The notes beneath the pieces are model-generated. The model was not told the DNA's origin and did no database searches. It saw only the letters and a program-made list of their open reading frames with translations. The translations under genes and the position numbers were made by a program. From contig CAJXDD010000025.1 in NCBI GenBank assembly GCA_913052075.1, forward strand, positions 1 to 19,678: 19,678 nt of DNA, given 5' to 3'. Positions 15,009 to 19,678 of the stretch are shown piece by piece (positions within the stretch are counted from its first letter, which is position 1; every line of letters begins with the position of its first letter). This DNA is from UBA9926 sp913052075 (GTDB lineage Bacteria > Pseudomonadota > Gammaproteobacteria > Pseudomonadales > Azotimanducaceae).

Positions 15009-17321
15009 ATGAGACAGAAAAATCAAGGAAGACGTCGTGCTTCGTTGGGTCTAGCGACCTTACTGTTCGCGGGTGGGGCGGCCTTTAGTCTGCCATCGCT
15101 TGCTGCTGAAGGAGCTGACGTGATCGAGGAAGTCATCGTCACCGCACGTAAAAAAGATGAGTCAATTCAGGACGTGCCCGGGGCGGTTAGCGCCATCACT
15201 GGCCAGTTGAAAGAGCAAAGTGTCCGAAGAATTGAGGATATCCAGGCGTTTGCGCCGAACTTGTTTATTAACAGAACGCCCGGTATTGCGAGTGGCGCTG
15301 CGATTACCATTCGAGGAGTTGCATCGCTTGAAAGCGACAAGAGCTTCGATCCGGCCATTGGTGTAGTAATGGATGGTATGTTCCTTGGCACCTCTAGCGG
15401 CGTTCTCCTCGACAACTTCGATATCGAGCGAATTGAGGTACTTCGTGGTCCTCAGGGCACACTCTTTGGAAAGAACACTACTGGTGGGATTCTGAATGTA
15501 ATCCGAACGCCTGTATCCATGTCAGAGTTTGGTGCAGATTTGAGCTTTACTGGTGGACAGTATGGTCGCCAGGACGTGAAGGCAGTCGTACAGTTGCCGC
15601 TTGTGGAAAATAAATTGGGACTTAAACTTTTTGGGGCCTCGATCCAGCATGATGGCCACGTCTACAACACGACTTTGCAGCGCGATGTTGGCGGCGATGA
15701 TAAGACCAACTATGGTTTCGCTGCGAAGTGGGCCCCGACTGATAGCTTCGATCTGAAAGTCCATTACGAAATTATGGAAGATCAGAGCGAGCAAGGTGCT
15801 TACACCAATCGAAATTCATTAACCGCGAACCCACAGAGTGATCTGGCGTGTTTGTTGAATGCGATCGGACTTGATTTAGCTAATGGGTGCCAGGAATCCG
15901 CGAATGACGGGCCCGACACTACAGAATCAGACGGATCGAACTTCAGTGATAACGACTATAAGTCGACGATCATCACCGCGAATTTTGATTCCGAAGATTT
16001 TCTATACACCTATATCTATACCAATCGTGATATGGATGAGCAGAACATGCAGGACTTCGATGGTGCTCCTGTTCACATGTTGCGAATGAACTTTTTCAAT
16101 GATTGGGAGCAGACCAGTCATGAATTCAGGGTCACGTCTCAATTCTCTGACCGTTTTCAGTTCATCGCTGGGTTCTATGATTGGGAGACTAATTTTGATC
16201 AACGTTGGGACGTCTACGACCTCTTCTACCAGCTGTCGCGATTGGGTAATCCAGTCTGGGCGGCGGGTCGTCAAGGTGTGCCGGGCTATGATGATGTTGC
16301 CGTCTGGGAAGATGATGTGGCCGGCAACAACGGGCAGAGCCAGTTGACTACCTCAACAGCGCTATTTTTCTCAGCGGATTGGTATCTGACAGATCAGTGG
16401 ACGATAACGGCAGGGTTCCGTTGGACCGAGGAAGAGAAAGATTTCGTGGGAGGCGCATCAGCACCTGGATATTATCCGCTCCGCGGCGAGACATGGCCTG
16501 GAATCTACAATCCATACGAAGCGCAACAAAAGTGGACGGAGACTACGCCAAAGTTTGACGTGCGTTACCAGATGAATGACGACGTTATGCTCTATGGTTC
16601 ATACAGTGAAGGCTTCAAGAGCGGTGGCTTCTTTGCTCGGCAAGCGAACTACCTAATTGATCCCTCTTATGACCCAGAGTATGTGAAGAACTATGAGTTC
16701 GGTTGGAAGACCACCATGCTGGACGGTCGAATGATCTTTAACGGCGCAATTTTCCGATCTGATTACGATGACAAACAAGAGTCTATTTTGATTCCTATAA
16801 GTACGGCAAATGTTGCAACCGTCGTGCGTAATGCGTCGTCTCTTGAGATGGAGGGTGTTGAGCTGGAGGCAATGGTCCGCTTCAACGAGGCCTGGGACAT
16901 GATGGTGACCTACGGGTATCTGTCTGCTGAGTACGCGGATTATCTCGCTGATCTGACGGGAAGCGGTGAGATTACCGATAACTCTGGGCTCGTACCCCGG
17001 AATATTCCTGAAAATACGCTGGGCGTGACGACCTCTTACACAATGCAAATTGGTGACGGAGATTTGAAAGCTCGGCTTTCTTATCGCTACCGCGATAACA
17101 TGGAAACCAACTCGTCAAACTTCCCCCAGGGGACGCTCGACAGTATTACTAACCTGAATGCGACGCTTGCTTACTCATGGAGTAATTATCAAGCGACGCT
17201 TTGGGGACGTAACCTCACCGATGAGCGTGAAGAGCGGTGGGGTACCATTGGTGCGATCACAACTCGTGGTTGGTGGAATGAGCCAGCAACCTATGGCTTC
17301 ACGATCTCAGCATCCTTCTAA
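15009..17321 (+). CDS. TonB-dependent outer-membrane receptor
   Basis: A 770-residue receptor that imports a ligand across the outer membrane using TonB energy. It has a signal peptide (basic MRQKNQGRRR, hydrophobic core, cleavage probably after SLA at about residue 32), a TonB box-like EEVIVTARK (about 40-48), and a plug domain with IQDVPGAVSAIT, ITIRGV, GVVMDGMFLG and IERIEVLRGPQGTLFGKNTTGG. The beta-barrel carries many aromatic-ended strands and ends in FTISASF with the C-terminal phenylalanine needed for insertion. The type is that of the large IroN/FecA-like or Sphingomonas/Cellvibrionales receptors, not a clear siderophore or vitamin B12 receptor. An AAGGGGA (14999-15005) lies 3 bases before the ATG. 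A TTGACT near 14939 is a possible -35 box with only a weak -10. Confidence 0.95.
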   Translation: MRQKNQGRRRASLGLATLLFAGGAAFSLPSLAAEGADVIEEVIVTARKKDESIQDVPGAVSAITGQLKEQSVRRIEDIQAFAPNLFINRTPGIASGAAITIRGVASLESDKSFDPAIGVVMDGMFLGTSSGVLLDNFDIERIEVLRGPQGTLFGKNTTGGILNVIRTPVSMSEFGADLSFTGGQYGRQDVKAVVQLPLVENKLGLKLFGASIQHDGHVYNTTLQRDVGGDDKTNYGFAAKWAPTDSFDLKVHYEIMEDQSEQGAYTNRNSLTANPQSDLACLLNAIGLDLANGCQESANDGPDTTESDGSNFSDNDYKSTIITANFDSEDFLYTYIYTNRDMDEQNMQDFDGAPVHMLRMNFFNDWEQTSHEFRVTSQFSDRFQFIAGFYDWETNFDQRWDVYDLFYQLSRLGNPVWAAGRQGVPGYDDVAVWEDDVAGNNGQSQLTTSTALFFSADWYLTDQWTITAGFRWTEEEKDFVGGASAPGYYPLRGETWPGIYNPYEAQQKWTETTPKFDVRYQMNDDVMLYGSYSEGFKSGGFFARQANYLIDPSYDPEYVKNYEFGWKTTMLDGRMIFNGAIFRSDYDDKQESILIPISTANVATVVRNASSLEMEGVELEAMVRFNEAWDMMVTYGYLSAEYADYLADLTGSGEITDNSGLVPRNIPENTLGVTTSYTMQIGDGDLKARLSYRYRDNMETNSSNFPQGTLDSITNLNATLAYSWSNYQATLWGRNLTDEREERWGTIGAITTRGWWNEPATYGFTISASF

Positions 17322-17366
17322 GCGGGAGTTCAACTAGTCGTCTCGTGAAGGGATGACTAACCATCG

Positions 17367-17392
17367 AAAAAGCCCTCTTCGGAGGGCTTTTT
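17367..17392. terminator. Bidirectional intrinsic terminator with UUCG tetraloop
   Basis: A perfect 11-base-pair inverted repeat, AAAAAGCCCTC, TTCG loop, GAGGGCTTTTT. Five T's end the stem on either strand, so it can stop both the TonB receptor message and the convergent P450 message. It lies about 45 bases after the receptor stop and 62 bases after the P450 stop. Confidence 0.93.
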
Positions 17393-17453
17393 ATTGCCTA
17401 ATTAGAGCTTCCAGGCACCTTAATCGCAAGTTATTCGCGCTATTAGCTATGTG

Positions 17454-18818
17454 CTAGGCAGGCGTGAGTAAAACCGGTAGGTCGTCCTTTGGTTTGGCGA
17501 TGGGCATGAGCTGGTAGGGGATGGTGTAGCTCTCGGGTACTGTCCAGCGGTACCTCAGCAAGAGTTGATGCAGGATTGCTTTCACTTGGAGCGTGGCGAA
17601 GTGTTGGCCCACGCACATATGTGCGCCTCCACCGAAAGGAATCCACTGGTAGGGATGCCTCTTCTCGCCACTGGTCGGGTCAAAGCGCCTAGGATTAAAG
17701 GTTTCTGGCTCAGCCCAATACTCCTTCATGAAGTGGGTGTGCGCTGGAGATACCGAGACGAACGATCCTTTATTGAAGTCAATCCCCATAATGTGTGCAT
17801 CCTTGAGGACGCGTCTCGGCATGGTCGGTAGTGGCGGTACCATTCGAAGCGTTTCTTTGATGACCCATTCAAAGGTCTCGAGTTCAGCGATTTCATCAAA
17901 GCTGAGAAAGGGGTGACCGATCGCGCGTGATATCTCTCTTAACTCATCTTGCCAACTAGGGTATTTGGCGAGTAGGTAGATCATACTGGTTAATGTGCTA
18001 GTCGTTGTATCGTGGGCCGCCATCATCAAAAAAATCATGTGGTCAATAATTTCTTGATCATTGAACCTCTCTCCTTCATCGCTTTCCGCATGACAAAATT
18101 GGCTGAAGAAGTCAGGTGTGTTCGCTGCTCGTTTTTCTGGCAAGATTTTCTGAAAAGCATCTACCAGAAATGCACGACCTTTTACTCCGCGCCACATTTG
18201 AAAGGGCGGTATCGGGTAGCGAATCGGTGCCATGGATGCTTCCACCGCATCAATGAAGGCCTGGTTCATTTTGTCGGCAGTGTCGTTCGGTTCCACGCCC
18301 ATGAATACCCGGGTAGCAAGATCGAGCGTGAGCGATTTGATTGCTCGAAATACCAAAAATGAAGGCGCCGCCTCTTGGCCCTCGGTCAGCCAGTCCCCCA
18401 GACCTTGGTCCACCACTGGATTCATGGTTTCAAGGTAAGCGACCAGTTTTGGCTTCTTAAATGCTTGAGACATGATCCGGCGCTGGTAGAGGTGATCCGT
18501 ACCATCCATCGCCATCACCGATCCAGGGAAAATACGCTTTAGTACGAATTCCCACCCTTCCTCACTTGAAAAAAGACCATCGCGATTTTGATAAACCACC
18601 TGGTTCCATTCTGGGCCAAAGAGTTGAGTCAGTTCGAAGCCGAGAAATCCGCTACGCACCACCGCGCCATACTGCTCGTACCGCGATTGCATAGCCTTCT
18701 GGATGTTTTGACGCTGTTTGAAGTTGAAGCTCAACCGGTCGAGGAATTTAGGATTCGCGACACTAAAGGTCGGGGATCCAGATGCGGATTGATCAAACTC
18801 GACAGGAGGCTGTTGCAT
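17454..18818 (-). CDS. Cytochrome P450
   Basis: A 454-residue soluble bacterial P450, a haem monooxygenase that hydroxylates organic substrates. Signature parts are the I-helix oxygen-activation motif AAHDTT (267-272), the ExxR pair KETLR (E322, R325), the meander motif FNPRRF (374-379), and the haem-binding FGGGAHMCVG (395-404) with C402 as axial ligand. No N-terminal membrane anchor is seen and no reductase domain is fused, so it needs separate ferredoxin and reductase partners, which are not in this window. The pattern after the cysteine and the overall layout resemble the CYP51/CYP26/CYP120-like branch (lipid, terpenoid or steroid type substrates), but family assignment is uncertain. The start ATG has only a weak GAG upstream. 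It is convergent with the TonB receptor. Confidence 0.93.
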   Translation of the reverse strand: MQQPPVEFDQSASGSPTFSVANPKFLDRLSFNFKQRQNIQKAMQSRYEQYGAVVRSGFLGFELTQLFGPEWNQVVYQNRDGLFSSEEGWEFVLKRIFPGSVMAMDGTDHLYQRRIMSQAFKKPKLVAYLETMNPVVDQGLGDWLTEGQEAAPSFLVFRAIKSLTLDLATRVFMGVEPNDTADKMNQAFIDAVEASMAPIRYPIPPFQMWRGVKGRAFLVDAFQKILPEKRAANTPDFFSQFCHAESDEGERFNDQEIIDHMIFLMMAAHDTTTSTLTSMIYLLAKYPSWQDELREISRAIGHPFLSFDEIAELETFEWVIKETLRMVPPLPTMPRRVLKDAHIMGIDFNKGSFVSVSPAHTHFMKEYWAEPETFNPRRFDPTSGEKRHPYQWIPFGGGAHMCVGQHFATLQVKAILHQLLLRYRWTVPESYTIPYQLMPIAKPKDDLPVLLTPA

Positions 18819-18975
18819 ATTGGTTTGCTCTAGTAGTGGGGGCCCAAGAGCAGGCTAGGATAGGTAACGGTACGGATACGGTGCAAGCGCGAATTAGGGT
18901 TAGTCAAGGCATCGTTTCTTGACGCCCCTAGCCTCATGGCCAGCACAATACTTTGCTCGTTCCGGTAGTTAGATC

Positions 18976-19018
18976 CCACGGGTGCTGTGCGTGCGATGGG
19001 CAGCACGGTAAAACGTGG
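18976..19018. repeat. Two-tier inverted repeat
   Basis: The outer arms CCACG (18976-18980) and CGTGG (19014-19018) enclose inner arms GTGCTG (18982-18987) and CAGCAC (19001-19006). The inner loop is 13 bases, and the right side has 7 unpaired bases between the two stems. It could be a leader RNA structure of the P450 message or a protein-binding site. Confidence 0.4.
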
Positions 19019-19204
19019 TCGACTCCACACGAGTTACGTGTCATCTCTCAAGATCACGCATTTATTAATCTCACTAAACTATCGCTTCAAATTTCGCAAC
19101 AATCCGTGGTTTAGCCTATTTGACAATCTGATTGGGTAGGTCGTGCAAGTGAAAAGTAGCTTTGATGTGATGCGAGCGCGATCAAAAACTGAGTTCCCTA
19201 ACAA

Positions 19205-19240
19205 TGAAGCGCAGGGGCCGCGAAGGTGAAGCGCAGGGCC
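19205..19240. repeat. Two-copy direct repeat, 22-base period
   Basis: TGAAGCGCAGGGGCC (19205-19219) is followed by TGAAGCGCAGGGCC (19227-19240), differing by one G. Only two copies are seen. Confidence 0.5.
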
Positions 19241-19281
19241 TAGTCAGATCGGATAACCCCGTCCGCCACAATAAATCTCCT

Positions 19282-19311
19282 ATGTGACTTCGATTCTCCG
19301 CACAGTCACAT
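19282..19311 (-). terminator. Inverted repeat after the coq4-like gene
   Basis: ATGTGACT (19282-19289) and AGTCACAT (19304-19311) form perfect 8-base arms with a 14-base loop, 17 bases after the coq4-like stop on the minus strand. No T-run follows, so it may be a weak terminator or a message-end hairpin. The TGTGA/TCACA cores resemble CRP half sites, but the spacing is too wide. Confidence 0.3.
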
Positions 19312-19328
19312 GGAAAGGGTGTCTGCGT

Positions 19329-19678
19329 TTAGGCAGCCGCAGGAAGCGCCTGAAGCACCTCTCGATATCTTTCGGGAGGCGTGATTCCGAGTTCCTCTCT
19401 CACGGCCTCAAGGGGTTGCTCCAGCCGTGATTCCCAGTCTTCCGCTGGTAACCAGCTTGCACGCTTGCCAGTTCGGTAGGCTTGCCACATGGCGGAGGGA
19501 ACGCTTCCCCCGATCGCACGGCTCAGTTTGAACATGCCTGCTAGCGCGATAAAAGCGATGCCGCGATTGTTGGTTTGTGCGTAAGTGAATGCGAGTAAAC
19601 AAGCTTCACCAAACGTATCTCGCCCATAGCCAGTGAGCACGTGCCATAAATCGTGTTGGTCGCGCATGCGGTTGGCAA
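19329..19678 (-). CDS. Coq4-family ubiquinone biosynthesis protein (5' end outside window)
   Basis: The 3' part (about 115 residues) of a Coq4-like protein. Coq4 supports coenzyme Q synthesis: in eukaryotes it organises the COQ complex and takes part in ring modification. The Coq4 zinc motif HDxxH-x11-E is complete here: HDLWH, then VLTGYGRDTFG, then E. It is followed by the family pattern of alpha-helices (LLAFTYAQTNN, GIAFIALAG) and a helical C-terminus ending in ALPAAA. The frame is open up to the window edge upstream (ANRM before RDQHD), so the ATG at 19667 is internal and the true start lies outside. Bacterial members are often about 250 residues, which fits. Confidence 0.85.
   Translation of the reverse strand, partial: ANRMRDQHDLWHVLTGYGRDTFGEACLLAFTYAQTNNRGIAFIALAGMFKLSRAIGGSVPSAMWQAYRTGKRASWLPAEDWESRLEQPLEAVREELGITPPERYREVLQALPAAA

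Larger units (their letters stand above)
18819..19328. other. Gene-free stretch with inverted and direct repeats
   Basis: About 510 bases between the coq4-like gene and the P450, both on the minus strand. No gene is visible. It holds a two-tier inverted repeat (18976-19018), a nearby small hairpin ACACG/CGTGT (19027-19041), a two-copy direct repeat (19205-19240) and an 8-base inverted repeat (19282-19311). The minus strand at about 18870 has a weak promoter-like pair (TTGCAC, then TATCCT, 18 apart) that could serve the P450, next to ACGG repeats. Confidence 0.4.

Noticed and set aside
19282..19311. CRP-like site (TGTGA ... TCACA)
   Set aside because: The half-site spacing is 18 bases instead of 6, and it lies at a gene end instead of a promoter. 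Read as a hairpin instead.

Overview
The window looks like a piece of chromosome from a free-living gammaproteobacterium, probably a marine oligotroph of the Cellvibrionales/OM60 type. The reasons are the rpsA-ihfB-lapA-lapB order with gammaproteobacterial-type proteins, a partial coq4-like ubiquinone gene, a large TonB-dependent receptor of the kind abundant in such bacteria, a roughly even base composition, and frequent GTG/TTG starts. The genus assignment is inference only. I saw no insertion sequence, tRNA, rRNA, CRISPR array or phage gene.

Layout. (1) Positions 1-3618, plus strand: core genes rpsA (its first few codons lie outside the window), ihfB, lapA and lapB. (2) 3619-5048: a gene-poor stretch with short inverted repeats, then a small membrane protein with an HExxH motif and a small ABM/YgiN-type monooxygenase. 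(3) 5325-9673, minus strand: a compact four-gene operon read as amidohydrolase (YtcJ type), COG0523/CobW GTPase, sulfotransferase-like protein, and class IV aminotransferase-like protein. All three junctions overlap by a few bases. (4) 9674-10565: a divergent intergenic region with palindromes, a fair sigma70-like promoter and a possible short leader ORF. (5) 10566-14828: RND adaptor and RND permease. (6) 15009-17321: TonB-dependent receptor, ending in a strong bidirectional terminator shared with the convergent cytochrome P450 (17454-18818). (7) 18819-19328: a gene-free stretch with inverted and direct repeats, then the 3' part of a coq4-like gene running off the right edge.

The most interesting part is the minus-strand operon. 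Its last gene keeps the class IV aminotransferase (IlvE-like) fold signature throughout, but the residue that aligns with the PLP-binding lysine is histidine (H165). It is translationally coupled to a sulfotransferase-like P-loop protein, a metal-chaperone-type GTPase and a metal-dependent amidohydrolase. I read this as an undescribed small-molecule pathway in which the GTPase may metallate the amidohydrolase, and the aminotransferase-like protein either does non-PLP chemistry or acts as a partner of the sulfotransferase-like protein. The substrate cannot be told from the sequence.

The RND pair, the TonB receptor and the P450 sit together and could handle hydrophobic compounds (export, uptake, oxidation). 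They are separate transcription units, so a joint function is only a hypothesis.
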